NCBI RefSeq assembly: GCF_000758725.1
Contig: NZ_CP009428.1
Span: forward strand, 3,720,001-3,784,000
Direction of reading: 5' to 3'
Origin: Paenibacillus odorifer
Lineage (GTDB): Bacteria; Bacillota; Bacilli; Paenibacillales; Paenibacillaceae
DNA: 64,000 bases
Shown: positions 8,130 through 17,411 of the stretch, piece after piece
Position numbering within the stretch: position 1 is the first letter of the stretch
Layout: the number at the start of each line of letters is the position of its first letter
The notes under the pieces: model-generated
The model's database searches: none
The model's input: the letters and a program-made list of their open reading frames with translations, nothing else
What the model was told of the DNA's origin: nothing
Program-made: the position numbers and the translations under genes

Positions 8130-8826
8130 GGAAAATCACCTCCTCAGAAAGAAACACAGGTCCGTCTGCACAGGCCTTCTTTTGACCATCACGGCAGGAT
8201 ACACTGCAGACCAGACAGGCTCCAATCCCACAAGCCATTCGGTTCTCTAGAGAAAGGTATACTTTCGTTCTACTGCCTGCTTCTTCAGCAGCAATGCCTT
8301 TACGTTGAGCAGCTTTAAGCATAGGGTGTGGGCCGCAGACAAAGACATGATCATATTGGCTGAAATCCACACTATCCAAAATTAAACCGCCAACATCGAC
8401 TACAAGTTCACTTGCAAGTGGGCGAAACGCTTCTGTCCGGTAAGCTTCACGGCTAAAGCCCAAAAAGATATCACTCCCCGGAAGCTGCTTCGCACAATAA
8501 TATAGCGGTGCAATTCCGATCCCACCGCCGATGAGCGCAACCTTCCCTTCAACCTGTGGAAATCCATTTCCAAAAGGGCCCTCAAGCTCTACCGAATCAC
8601 CTGAACCCAGTCGTGAGAATATCTCCGTACCTTCCCCAACTACGTGATACAGAAATTCAACACTATCCTCGTGTACTTCATGTATACTTAAGGGTCTGGA
8701 TAGGATGGGGTAAGCTCCCCATGCCCGTAACATGTAGAATTGACCCATTGCTCCGCCACTATTCGTCTCTACCTTAAGGTGATACACACCATCTGTCAGC
8801 CGTTCGTTACTTAGAACCGTCCCCAC
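8122..8826 (-). CDS. pyrK: Dihydroorotate dehydrogenase electron-transfer subunit
   Basis: Carries FAD and a 2Fe-2S cluster and links PyrD to NAD. The FAD-binding domain shows [12 protein letters not shown], the NAD-binding part [16 protein letters not shown], and the C-terminal cluster motif is [13 protein letters not shown] with the fourth cysteine at KKACADGP. The start is set at GTG 8826 (product about 234 residues) because AAGGAG stands nine bases before it; an upstream TTG at 8844 lacks a ribosome site. The 8-bp overlap with pyrD supports a coupled heterotetramer. Confidence 0.95.
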   Translation of the reverse strand: MGTVLSNERLTDGVYHLKVETNSGGAMGQFYMLRAWGAYPILSRPLSIHEVHEDSVEFLYHVVGEGTEIFSRLGSGDSVELEGPFGNGFPQVEGKVALIGGGIGIAPLYYCAKQLPGSDIFLGFSREAYRTEAFRPLASELVVDVGGLILDSVDFSQYDHVFVCGPHPMLKAAQRKGIAAEEAGSRTKVYLSLENRMACGIGACLVCSVSCRDGQKKACADGPVFLSEEVIFHD

Positions 8827-8913
8827 GTTATCAAGCTCCTTCAAATTTTATCTTTATTAAGATTGCCTTAGAAGGAGCATAAAATCTGTGACAAACTTCA
8901 CATCGAAAACGGT

Positions 8914-9948
8914 CTAGCCTCTTTTCCAAATCCCACGTTCATAAGGTTTAGGTACATCATGTACGCCACCAAGCGCTTCTTCAGCATGTAAAGCCCAATA
9001 AGGATCACTTAACATCCCACGGCCAATAGCTACAAGCTCCGCCCTTTTTTCTGCAATGATGGACTGTGCCTCAGAATAGGCTTCAAGCCGTCCTACCGCA
9101 ATTACTGGCACTTGTAATCCACTGCGAATATATTCTGCCAGATCTGCTTGGTAGGCTGGGCCCGCATTAGGTCCACCATTAGAGCCAATGGGCCCTTCAC
9201 CACCTGAAGACACATGGAACATATCCACTCCAGCATCCTTATATCGGCGGCAAAACTCCAGGGCATAGGCAGCATCATATCCACCATCAACATATTCTTT
9301 CGCGGATACCCTCATGATCAAGGGCATATCTACTGGCACTACTTCTCGGATTGCTGCAACTACTTGTTCTCCAAAAAGTGCAGGATCTTGTCCATATTCA
9401 TCCTCTCTGAGGTTGGACAGAGGTGAATGAAACTGGTGAATTAAGTAACCATGCGCACCATGAATCTCCACAGTATCAAATCCTGCCTCCACAGCTCTAC
9501 GAGCGGCATCACGAAAGGCTTCTATCATCTCAAGGATGCCTTCCTTAGAAAGCGCCTGTGGCTACTTAGAACGAGCATCAAAAGGAATTGCAGAAGGTGC
9601 AACCGGCGGCTCAGCATCGACCGCTTTACGTCCGGCATGCCCTAGTTGAATGGCTATTTTTGCTCCATAGGCATGTACACTATCTGTGAGCTTACGATAC
9701 GCCTCTATATGCGTATCACTCCAAATCCCTGTATCCCGGTTCGTTATTCTACCGTCCGGATGTACTCCAGTCATCTCGACAATGATTAGACCAGTACCTC
9801 CAATAGCACGGCTTACATAATGAACAAAATGCCAATCATTGGGGATGCCATCCTCTTTATCCACCGAATACTGGCACATAGGTGGCATAACAATACGATT
9901 TTTCAGCGTTAAACCCTTCAATTCATAAGGTGCAAACAATTCTGACAT
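8914..9948 (-). pseudogene. namA: NADPH dehydrogenase NamA/YqjM-type old yellow enzyme, interrupted by an in-frame TAG
   Basis: Two halves in the same frame make one YqjM-like FMN oxidoreductase of about 344 codons. The N-terminal half has MSELFAPYELKGLTLKNRIV, the flavin-tuning cysteine in MPPMCQYS, HYVSRAIGGTGLIIVE and QLGHAGRK; it ends at TAG 9564-9562 (codon 129). The C-terminal half resumes without frameshift (PQALSKEGILEMIEAF) and keeps HGAHGYLIHQFHSPLSN, RVSAKEYVDGG and GRGMLSDPYWALHA. Alignment by eye to YqjM shows nothing missing around the stop, so this is a single nonsense change, a recent pseudogene, a sequencing error or a leaky amber codon. An alternative start is the ATG at 9960. 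Confidence 0.85.
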
Positions 9949-10135
9949 CCTTGTCCCCATCCTTCCACCTGTCTATAATTGGCCCGGGAATATCCCGTTC
10001 TATTTAGTATACACGCATTAGTGTGTGCAAGAAATCTTTACCAGAGACCTTGAAGAAACGGCATAAATTCATCCTTCAATGGAGATAACAATGAAGAATA
10101 TGGTGATGATCAGGTAGTAAAGGAGGCATTTGGGG

Positions 10136-11017
10136 ATGTATGATCAACGGAGAGTCCAGAAACTGCTAGTAGTATTAGGATCAATCATTGTCCTGCTATT
10201 TCCAACCTCTTCAGCAGAGGTTGCTTCAGCTCCAGCTCAGAATCAGAAGTCCTCACAGGATCAAATTAAAAGTACGCAGACCACTGACGAAGACAAGGCG
10301 ATATCTGCGGGAACTTCTACTACAAATAATTCAACGAGCAGCAACAATAAGAACACTAAGGGCTTGTCTCTGAGTCAGCTATTACACAAATATCCCGAGA
10401 CCTTTAAGACCAGCGGTCCTCGGAATAAAGTCATCGCCTTAACTTTTGACGATGTGCCTGACCCAAGGTTTACACCCCAATTGCTAGATGTTCTTAAAAA
10501 ATATCATGTCAAAGCAACCTTCTTCGTGGTAGGAAGCCGAGCTGAGAAACATCCTGCTCTAGTGAAGCGGATGATTAGAGAAGGACATGCTATTGGAAAT
10601 CACTCTTATGACCATCCTCAGTTTGTGAAGCTGAAGATGCATGATTTCAGATCACAGATCATTGAGACCGAGAACATTATTCAAACCTTGGCCGGATATA
10701 AACCACGCCTGATTCGTCCACCCTATGGAGATATCTCTGAGCAACAATTGAGATGGGCAAAAAATCATGGTTATAAGCTCGTAAATTGGAATGTGGATTC
10801 GTTGGACTGGAAGGGACTTTCCAAAACTCAAGTTAGAAACAACATCTTAGCTAATGCAGGAAAAGGAGCAATTATACTTCAGCATGGTGGAGGTGGGCCG
10901 GGTAGTGATCTTAGTGGAACGATTCAGGCTTTACCTGAGGTAATCACGATTATGCGTAAACGCGGCTATTCTTTCGTTACCGTGCCTCAATTGCTTCAGG
11001 TCTCTAAAAATAAATAA
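10136..11017 (+). CDS. Secreted polysaccharide deacetylase (NodB-type carbohydrate esterase 4)
   Basis: Removes N-acetyl groups from peptidoglycan, chitin or another extracellular polysaccharide. Residues 1-30 form a signal peptide (KLLVVLGSIIVLLFP), residues 30-85 are a Ser/Thr/Asn/Gln-rich linker, and the rest is a NodB domain. Metal and catalytic motifs are present: ALTFDDVPDP (the usual GP is VP here), GHAIGNHSYDHP with the two metal histidines, RPPYGD and VNWNVDSLDW, plus IILQHGGGG. The start is ATG 10136, nine bases after AGGAGG; a TTG two codons earlier is too close to it. A strong terminator follows. The substrate is not predictable. Confidence 0.92.
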   Translation: MYDQRRVQKLLVVLGSIIVLLFPTSSAEVASAPAQNQKSSQDQIKSTQTTDEDKAISAGTSTTNNSTSSNNKNTKGLSLSQLLHKYPETFKTSGPRNKVIALTFDDVPDPRFTPQLLDVLKKYHVKATFFVVGSRAEKHPALVKRMIREGHAIGNHSYDHPQFVKLKMHDFRSQIIETENIIQTLAGYKPRLIRPPYGDISEQQLRWAKNHGYKLVNWNVDSLDWKGLSKTQVRNNILANAGKGAIILQHGGGGPGSDLSGTIQALPEVITIMRKRGYSFVTVPQLLQVSKNK

Positions 11018-11019
11018 AT

Positions 11020-11067
11020 AAATAAGAAACGGAGGCAGCCGCTAAGGACTCCCTCCGTTTCTTATTT
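11020..11067. terminator. Strong bidirectional terminator
   Basis: Arms AAATAAGAAACGGAGG (11020-11035) and CCTCCGTTTCTTATTT (11052-11067) are perfectly complementary over 16 bp and carry T-rich ends in both directions. It separates the convergent deacetylase and LysM-3D genes. Confidence 0.92.
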
Positions 11068-11121
11068 AACCTATTTAAAACCATTCCATATCTCTGTATA
11101 AATCTCTATATTTTTATCTAG

Positions 11122-11778
11122 CTATTTAACAATGTATAATTGTACATATTGATAACCAAAATCCGCTACAAAGCTTTGGCTGCCTGGAATAAAGATATCG
11201 ATGCGGTTACCTTTAATGGCACTTCCCATATCGGTTGCAGTAGCCAGAAAAGCTTCTTTAGGCAATCCTGAGTGTGAATGGCCGGTAACCAACACTTTTG
11301 TTCCAAGAGGAATTACACTTGGATCAACCGCAATGGTTCCTAGCTTAAGTGGGTTTCCAAAATAATCAACCGCACCCCAGCCTCCATTCTCACTAGCCGC
11401 TGAGGAATAAGCAGAAGCCTTAACTTGTATCGTTTTCTCATAGTTAAATGACTTGCCCCATGCTTCAACTGTTTTTGATTCTGGAGTAACATTCAGGCTT
11501 GGGGTAAGCACTGGAGTTTCTGTCGTAGCTACAGACTCTGCTTGCATTTTACTAGGGATCGTTATTTTAAGTCCATCGTAAATATTAAGAGCTGCAACGT
11601 TTGGATTAGCTTTCATTAGATCATTAACACCGACATTGTATTGTTGAGAAAGAGTATAGAAAGTATTGCCTTCCTTTGCAATATGAACGCTGTCTGCAAA
11701 AGCAGGAGCGGTGTGCAGCAATGCACTAATTCCCATAACTGCAGCAAGGGTTTTAATGGTTCTGAACTTGTTCTTCAT
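11122..11778 (-). CDS. Secreted LysM and 3D-domain cell-wall protein (YocH-like)
   Basis: A 218-residue exported wall-active protein. Residues 1-29 are a signal peptide ending near APAFA. Residues 30-75 form one LysM domain (KEGNTFYTLSQQYNV, LKITIPSKM). After a Ser/Thr/Pro linker comes a 3D domain with its three conserved aspartates (TIAVDPSVIPLG, ATATDMGSAIKG, NRIDIFIPG), a double-psi barrel related to lytic transglycosylases such as MltA. It most likely cuts or remodels peptidoglycan. The start at 11778 is chosen for the GAGGAGG site upstream and the signal peptide that follows. Confidence 0.9.
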   Translation of the reverse strand: MKNKFRTIKTLAAVMGISALLHTAPAFADSVHIAKEGNTFYTLSQQYNVGVNDLMKANPNVAALNIYDGLKITIPSKMQAESVATTETPVLTPSLNVTPESKTVEAWGKSFNYEKTIQVKASAYSSAASENGGWGAVDYFGNPLKLGTIAVDPSVIPLGTKVLVTGHSHSGLPKEAFLATATDMGSAIKGNRIDIFIPGSQSFVADFGYQYVQLYIVK

Positions 11779-11986
11779 AAATGCCTCCTCTTTAGATGGG
11801 CGTAAGCGGTATGACTTCCGTATACGCTCGTGTACATTTCCTGTACTTATGTACATCTTGTGTGATGTCCTGATGTATTGTTGTCTTTTGTAAAACTGAC
11901 AGGACTTAATATATCACAATTTTGTAACCTATGCGTATGTAATTGTTACCATTCTGAAATAACATGTTTAATTATTGTCTTTGATC

Positions 11987-12030
11987 CGCTGATTAGTTAA
12001 CATAATTTTCATTATGTTAACTAATCAGCG
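11987..12030. repeat. Perfect 20-bp inverted repeat in the divergent 3D-gene / ppk1 region
   Basis: The arm 11987-12006 (CGCTGATTAGTTAACATAAT) is repeated as its exact complement at 12011-12030 over the four-base spacer TTTC. Neither side has a T-run, so it is not a normal terminator. It lies mid-way between divergent genes, which suggests a protein-binding site or a structured transcript. Function is unknown. Confidence 0.85.
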
Positions 12031-12078
12031 ACAATCATATCCTATTATATAAGATAATTAAATAATATTCTTTGAGAT

Positions 12079-12095
12079 TTTACATAGATTTAACA
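12079..12095 (+). promoter_or_regulatory. Pho-box-like direct repeat upstream of ppk1
   Basis: TTTACA and TTAACA are spaced by five bases (11-bp period), the pattern bound by PhoP in Bacillus. A TAAAAT/TAGAAT -10-like sequence follows at 12116-12129. Only two clear half-sites are visible, fewer than in well-studied Pho promoters, so the assignment is tentative. Control by phosphate starvation would make sense for a polyphosphate kinase. Confidence 0.4.
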
Positions 12096-12178
12096 TTTCG
12101 TGCCTCATCCAATAGTAAAATGATAGAATATGATAAATAGATTTGAGATACAGACATCGAAGCATATTTGGAGGTCCC

Positions 12179-14293
12179 ATGAATACAGAAGAGATTAAAA
12201 ACAACCAAAGCAGTCCAGCCACTGCTTACCTCAATAGGGATTTGAGCTGGATCGAATTTAACCGCCGTGTACTCAAGGAGGCGCAGGACCCTGATAACCC
12301 TTTAATGGAACGTGCCAGATTTCTGGCAATCGTCTCGAGCAATCTGGATGAATTCATAAGCGTTCGCGTAGCGGGAATTCAAGATCAGATCCGGGCGGGT
12401 TATACTAAAAAAGATTTCACAGGCTACACCCCTTCCGGGCTGTATAAACGCCTCATCAAACGCGTAACCAAAATCATTGCCGATCAATACCGGACATTCC
12501 GTGATATTTCGCGGAGTTTGCATAAAGAAGGCATAGTATTTGTGGATTATAAGGATCTTACCCATGCCCAAGAGCAGTCCATAGAACAGTATTACCGGGA
12601 TATCATCTATCCTGTACTTACGCCAATGGCTGTTGATCAGAGCCGGCCGTTTCCACTCGTGCACAGCCAGTTTATCTACCTAGCTGTTGTTCTTACTCGT
12701 AAGAATGGCCTTGAAGAGGAGCCTTATTTTGCTATCCTGCAAATTCCTTCGAATCTGCCAAGATGTATCCCTCTTCCACACCGCTCTAATAGTAAGAAAA
12801 GACAATTTGTATTTATTGAAGATGTGATCCGCCATCACATTCAAACCTTATTCAGCGGTTACGAACCTGTTGCGGTTAGTGAGTTTCGTTTGACTCGTAA
12901 CTCAGATCTTACAATCGATGAGGAAGGTGCCGAGGATCTGCTGGAAGAGATCGAAAAAGAGCTGCGCAAGCGTCGTCGCGGGGTGCCTGCTCGTCTGGAG
13001 GTACAAAAAGGTATCCATCCCTATGCTCTTGAGCAGCTACAAGCTGAATTTGAGCTGGAGGACTTCGTATTTGAAATAGAAGGTCCGCTCGATCTGGGCT
13101 TTCTTCGTAATTTTGCCGGAAGCTTAAAAGGTTTTAGTTACTTGAACTATCCACCTATTGAGCCGGTCTACCCTGCTGAATTTCAAGAAAACGAGGATTT
13201 CTTCGAGGTGCTGCGTGAACGGGATGTATTAGTCTACCACCCTTACGAGTCTTTTGATGCGATGACAGACTTTATCATTCAAGCTTCAGAAGATGAGCAA
13301 GTGATGGCTATTAAAATGACCTTATACCGCGTCAGCGGAAATTCTCCACTTATCACTGCACTAGCCAATGCTGCGGAGTCTGGCAAGCAAGTTACAGTGG
13401 TTGTAGAGTTAAAAGCCCGATTTGATGAGGAACGGAACATCGCTTGGGCACGCCAGCTTGAAAAATCAGGCTGTCATGTCGTTTATGGTCTGATCGGACT
13501 CAAAACGCATGCCAAAGTGACCTTGATTGTCCGCCAGGAAGGCCCTGAACTGCGTCGTTACGTGCATGTAGGCACAGGAAACTATAATGACAGTACAGCC
13601 AAGGCTTACACGGATCTCAGTCTATTCACCGCCCAAAGCGATATCGGACTGGATGCTTCCGAGCTGTTTAATCAAATGACTGGATATTCGGCTAATTTTG
13701 ACTGGCATTCCTTCATTGTAGCGCCAACGAATATGAGCTTATCCCTGCAAAAGCTAATGATGCGTGAAGCTGAACATGCGCGGGCAGGCAGACCCGCACG
13801 AATAATCGCCAAGATGAACTCACTCTCTAATCAGCAAGTGATCGACGATTTATATGGCGCAGCCCAAGCCGGTGTCTCCATTGACTTAATCGTGCGAGGG
13901 GTTTGCTGCCTACGTCCGGGAATAGAGGGCTTAAGTGAAAACATTACAGTACGCAGTATCGTAGACCGTTTTCTGGAGCACTCCCGGATCTATTATTTCG
14001 AAAATGGCGGCAAACCTGAGGTGTATTTATCCAGTGCCGACTGGATGACTAGAAACCTAACCCGCCGGATTGAGCTGATGTGTCCTGTCAGAGACAGCGG
14101 CATTCGCAAACAGATCGTCAAGATTCTAGAGTTGTCTCTACAAGATAATGTTAAAGCCAGCTTCTTGCAGGCTAATGGATATTACGAACAACCAGACGAC
14201 AAAAAGGCCCCTTTCCGGAGCCAGTTTGCTGCAATGGATGTTACACGTTGGAAGGGAAGCCGAGTTTTACCTTCACCGCCCAAGCATTCTTAA
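12179..14293 (+). CDS. ppk1: Polyphosphate kinase 1
   Basis: Reversibly polymerises the gamma-phosphate of ATP into inorganic polyphosphate. The 704-residue length matches PPK1. The N-terminal domain opens with YLNRDLSWIEFNRRVL. The phospholipase-D-like catalytic domains carry VVVELKARFDEERNIAWA, the autophosphorylated histidine H444 in KTHAKVTLI, and a second conserved histidine, H463, in HVGTGNYNDSTAK, at the same 19-residue spacing as in the E. coli enzyme. The start is ATG 12179, just after TTGGAGG. Its last 53 bp overlap the 3' end of ppx on the other strand, placing synthesis and breakdown genes tail to tail. Confidence 0.96.
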   Translation: MNTEEIKNNQSSPATAYLNRDLSWIEFNRRVLKEAQDPDNPLMERARFLAIVSSNLDEFISVRVAGIQDQIRAGYTKKDFTGYTPSGLYKRLIKRVTKIIADQYRTFRDISRSLHKEGIVFVDYKDLTHAQEQSIEQYYRDIIYPVLTPMAVDQSRPFPLVHSQFIYLAVVLTRKNGLEEEPYFAILQIPSNLPRCIPLPHRSNSKKRQFVFIEDVIRHHIQTLFSGYEPVAVSEFRLTRNSDLTIDEEGAEDLLEEIEKELRKRRRGVPARLEVQKGIHPYALEQLQAEFELEDFVFEIEGPLDLGFLRNFAGSLKGFSYLNYPPIEPVYPAEFQENEDFFEVLRERDVLVYHPYESFDAMTDFIIQASEDEQVMAIKMTLYRVSGNSPLITALANAAESGKQVTVVVELKARFDEERNIAWARQLEKSGCHVVYGLIGLKTHAKVTLIVRQEGPELRRYVHVGTGNYNDSTAKAYTDLSLFTAQSDIGLDASELFNQMTGYSANFDWHSFIVAPTNMSLSLQKLMMREAEHARAGRPARIIAKMNSLSNQQVIDDLYGAAQAGVSIDLIVRGVCCLRPGIEGLSENITVRSIVDRFLEHSRIYYFENGGKPEVYLSSADWMTRNLTRRIELMCPVRDSGIRKQIVKILELSLQDNVKASFLQANGYYEQPDDKKAPFRSQFAAMDVTRWKGSRVLPSPPKHS

Positions 14294-15770
14294 ACGCTTT
14301 TATCGCGTTCTCAATGTCCTCTAAGCCAATTAGCAGTGCTGATGCGCCCTCTAAGTCCAGATGAAGCGTATTGCCGTGCAGATTGGCCTTCAGGCCGCTT
14401 ACAATCCCAATCTCGGTGCTGTCCAGCGCAATGCTAAGCTGGACAAGCGATCCGAGCTTATGAATCCACTCTTCGTCGGATGGCAGCAAAATGTCCTTAT
14501 GTTGTTGGGACAATTTCTGCTTCCGGCTTTTTGTGCTGTATGAGGCAATCATAGCGCAAAGAATAAGCTGACGGTGGGTAAGTCCACGAATCGGTGAATT
14601 CATCAACCAATACAAAGTATGTCGTTTGGATTGGTAATAGTTAATATTCGTTCCCGTACGATGCAGCATGATGGACACATAGATTAACATCTCGTGCTCT
14701 GCTCTATTCGATTCATCTTTAAATGCGTCAAACAGGCTGAGCGCTAGCTTGTTGATATGATCTAAATACCGTTTAGAGGTATGAATATCAAAGCGAATGA
14801 TCGTGTTTAAGCTATATTCCAAAGCACTAGCACGCACTGGCTGCTCCGGCTCCAGCAGATCATGCAGCAAACCTTCTCTGAGTCCTTCCCCGCTGATCAC
14901 CGCCTCACTCGCCCCAATATACTGATACACCGTATGAAAAATAATCAACCCGGATACAATGATATCCGCCCGACTCTTAGATAATCCATCTAAATCCTTA
15001 CGTTTTTCGTAAGGCATTGAAGGTAGGGTGTTCATAAAGTGCTCGATTGTCTCACTGGTCATCGTATAACCGTGGGAGTTAGGCAATGAGTATGCTCGTG
15101 TCTTCTGATCCAGCTTCCCCAAAGAACGAACCGTCCCTCCTAAACCGAATAAAGGAAGCCCAGCTTTGGCATTTAGCCAATCATGCTCAACCAGCCTGCC
15201 CAGAACAAAGGTCTGCAGCTTGTGAATCTGCTCATCGCTCCAATTCCCACCTTGGCCAAACATTAGGTTGGTATTTACTGCCCCAAACGGGAAAGAAATG
15301 CTGTGTTGATAACGCCGCTGACAAAAAAGAGTGATTTCAGTACTCCCGCCACCAATATCAATGACATAACCATCCTCAACATTAAAGGCATTAATAACAC
15401 CCAAGAAGCCATAATATGCCTCCTGGTGGCCACTGATCACCTCAATCGGAATGGAAGAAGATTGTGACAAAAAGCTTATTATTTCGCTTGAGTTAGCTGC
15501 ATTACGAATAGCTGCCGTTGCACCCGCCCGAATGGTTTCCACTGCAAAAGCATTGCAGATTTCCTTAAACTGCCGCAAGACCGGAACAATCGTTTCCATG
15601 TCCTTTTGTTCCAGTCTATTCTCCTTCGTAATCTTCTCACTAAGGCGAGCGGAGTACTTACACTCCTTGATGATCTTATAGCCTCCTTCGCGCGTTGTAT
15701 CATAAATTACAAGACGAATGGAGTTCGAACCAATATCAATAATGCCTATCCGGTGTAGATCATCTCTCAT
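14241..15770 (-). CDS. ppx: Exopolyphosphatase / pppGpp phosphohydrolase (Ppx/GppA family)
   Basis: Removes terminal phosphates from polyphosphate, and in some family members from pppGpp. It is a 509-residue ASKHA-fold protein: phosphate-binding loop IGIIDIGSNSIRLVIYD, GATAAIRNAANS, the catalytic glutamate segment GHQEAYYGFLG, the second loop YVIDIGGGSTEITLF, and GLGGTVRSLGKLD. The C-terminal half is an HD-like helical domain (about residues 320-509), as in long Ppx proteins. The start at 15770 follows AAGGAG; longer upstream reading lacks a ribosome site. It converges on ppk1 with a 53-bp overlap, so antisense interference between the two messages is possible. Confidence 0.93.
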   Translation of the reverse strand: MRDDLHRIGIIDIGSNSIRLVIYDTTREGGYKIIKECKYSARLSEKITKENRLEQKDMETIVPVLRQFKEICNAFAVETIRAGATAAIRNAANSSEIISFLSQSSSIPIEVISGHQEAYYGFLGVINAFNVEDGYVIDIGGGSTEITLFCQRRYQHSISFPFGAVNTNLMFGQGGNWSDEQIHKLQTFVLGRLVEHDWLNAKAGLPLFGLGGTVRSLGKLDQKTRAYSLPNSHGYTMTSETIEHFMNTLPSMPYEKRKDLDGLSKSRADIIVSGLIIFHTVYQYIGASEAVISGEGLREGLLHDLLEPEQPVRASALEYSLNTIIRFDIHTSKRYLDHINKLALSLFDAFKDESNRAEHEMLIYVSIMLHRTGTNINYYQSKRHTLYWLMNSPIRGLTHRQLILCAMIASYSTKSRKQKLSQQHKDILLPSDEEWIHKLGSLVQLSIALDSTEIGIVSGLKANLHGNTLHLDLEGASALLIGLEDIENAIKAFKNAWAVKVKLGFPSNV

Positions 15771-15885
15771 TATGTATGTACTCCTTTTCCTGTTGATTGA
15801 CTGACCATCTATTATACATGGTTTACATAAATAAATGAACTCAGTCCCAGCGATATATCCCCACATTACCCTCAGGACCCTATAA

Positions 15886-15922
15886 CAAAACGGCCACCGG
15901 ATACTTGTCCAGGGCCGTTTTG
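15886..15922 (-). terminator. Terminator of the amino-acid ABC transporter operon
   Basis: CAAAACGGCC and GGCCGTTTTG pair perfectly over a 17-base loop, with TTTTGTT on the minus strand. It lies 10 bp past the ATPase stop codon. Confidence 0.88.
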
Positions 15923-15931
15923 ACGAATTCT

Positions 15932-16654
15932 TTATAATACTTTACTTAAAAAATCCTTAGTCCGAGCATGTGTAGGATTACCAAATACTTGTTCAGGAGT
16001 ACCCTGTTCAACGATTACCCCGCCATCCATAAACAGAATGCGGTCACCCACTTCACGGGCAAAGCCCATCTCATGTGTAACAATAACCATTGTCATTCCG
16101 TCTTCGGCAAGCTTTTTCATAACCTCAAGTACCTCTCCTACCATTTCCGGATCAAGCGCTGAGGTAGGCTCATCAAAAAGCATCACATGCGGCTGCATGG
16201 CTAATGCACGAGCAATCGCAATCCGCTGCTTCTGTCCACCGGACAATTGAGCTGGATAAACATCCTTTTTATCTTCAAGCCCTACAGTCTTGAGGAGCTC
16301 CATTGCGAATTTATCGGCCACAGCCTGTTGCTGTTTTCTTACTTTAATCGGTGCGAGTGTAATGTTTTGCAGAACGGTTTTGTGCGGAAAAAGGTTGAAC
16401 TGTTGAAAAACCATCCCCATCTTCTCACGCGTTGCATTGATATCATGCTTCTTTGAGGTGATCGATTCCCCTTCAAAAGTGATCTCTCCACCTGTAGGCT
16501 GCTCCAATAGATTCAAGCAACGCAGAAAGGTACTTTTTCCCGAACCACTGGGCCCGATTACAACGACAACCTCACCCTTTTTAATCTCCAAATCGATTCC
16601 CTTGAGAATCTCCAGCTTTCCATAATGCTTCTGCAGGTTCTTAACGGCGATCAT
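15932..16654 (-). CDS. Polar amino-acid ABC transporter, ATP-binding subunit (GlnQ-like)
   Basis: A 240-residue ATPase of the polar amino-acid uptake family. Walker A is [15 protein letters not shown], the Q-loop region reads [20 protein letters not shown], the signature is [17 protein letters not shown], Walker B is [16 protein letters not shown] and the switch histidine is in VTHEMGFA. The sequence is very close to the GlnQ/ArtP/TcyN type. Its start overlaps the permease gene by 14 bp. It is the third gene of a binding-protein/permease/ATPase set, so the importer has a single permease acting as a homodimer. Confidence 0.94.
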   Translation of the reverse strand: MIAVKNLQKHYGKLEILKGIDLEIKKGEVVVVIGPSGSGKSTFLRCLNLLEQPTGGEITFEGESITSKKHDINATREKMGMVFQQFNLFPHKTVLQNITLAPIKVRKQQQAVADKFAMELLKTVGLEDKKDVYPAQLSGGQKQRIAIARALAMQPHVMLFDEPTSALDPEMVGEVLEVMKKLAEDGMTMVIVTHEMGFAREVGDRILFMDGGVIVEQGTPEQVFGNPTHARTKDFLSKVL

Positions 16655-17306
16655 CGGTATTCAGCCTCCTTTCGAGTCTACCTAGGATCTTGGAAAGCGT
16701 AAATGTTAGAACAAAATACATAAAGGCAGCAATCACGAGTGGTGTCATACCATCATACGAAATCGTTGTAACCGTACGAGCTTGAAACATCAAATCCGTT
16801 ACTCCGATAAATGAAATAATTGATGATTCCTTGATAATGGTAATGAATTCATTACCGATTGCCGGAAGTACACTTTTAAGTGCCTGAGGAAGTACAATAT
16901 GACGCATTGTCATCCCTTGTTTCATTCCAAGTGAACGTGCGGCCTCCGTTTGTCCACGATCGACACCCTGAATTCCGGCGCGAAATATTTCTGCCAGATA
17001 AGCAGAACTGTTAATGGAGAGTGTAATCGCCCCGGACTGAATCGGAGTAAACTCAATCCCAAACGTCGCCAGCCCGTAATGGATGAGAAACAGTTGCACA
17101 AGCATTGGAGTGCCCCGCAAAAATTCAACCCAAGCAGTGGCTAAGAAACGTAACACTCTCCATTTTGACATCCGTAGTAGAGAGACGATAATCCCAAGAA
17201 TGAAGCCAAAAAAGACACCAAGAACAGCAAGAAGCAAGGTATATTGTAATCCAGTCAAGAAAAGATCACGATAATCATAAGCCATTCTAAATAAAGTAAT
17301 ATCCAA
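16641..17306 (-). CDS. Polar amino-acid ABC transporter permease (GlnP/HisM-like)
   Basis: A 221-residue inner-membrane subunit with about five helices and the EAA coupling loop [25 protein letters not shown] split by the conserved glycine. Other family marks are [17 protein letters not shown] and [14 protein letters not shown]. The start is TTG 17306, with AGGGGG nine bases ahead. It forms the membrane channel for the binding protein encoded about 100 bp upstream; a hairpin with a T-run lies in that space. Confidence 0.94.
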   Translation of the reverse strand: MDITLFRMAYDYRDLFLTGLQYTLLLAVLGVFFGFILGIIVSLLRMSKWRVLRFLATAWVEFLRGTPMLVQLFLIHYGLATFGIEFTPIQSGAITLSINSSAYLAEIFRAGIQGVDRGQTEAARSLGMKQGMTMRHIVLPQALKSVLPAIGNEFITIIKESSIISFIGVTDLMFQARTVTTISYDGMTPLVIAAFMYFVLTFTLSKILGRLERRLNTDDRR

Positions 17307-17326
17307 TATCTTATCCCCCTATCTCC

Positions 17327-17362
17327 AAAAAAATAGAAAATAGCAAAGTTCCGCTATTTTCT
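17327..17362 (-). terminator. Internal terminator-like hairpin after the binding-protein gene
   Basis: On the minus strand AGAAAATAGC and GCTATTTTCT enclose an eight-base loop and are followed by ATTTTTTT. It lies between the binding-protein and permease genes. Partial termination or 3'-end protection here would yield excess binding protein over membrane parts, a common arrangement in ABC importers. Confidence 0.8.
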
Positions 17363-17411
17363 GTAATACACATACAATTTACTTCAGCAGACCTAAAACA
17401 ATATCCATTCC

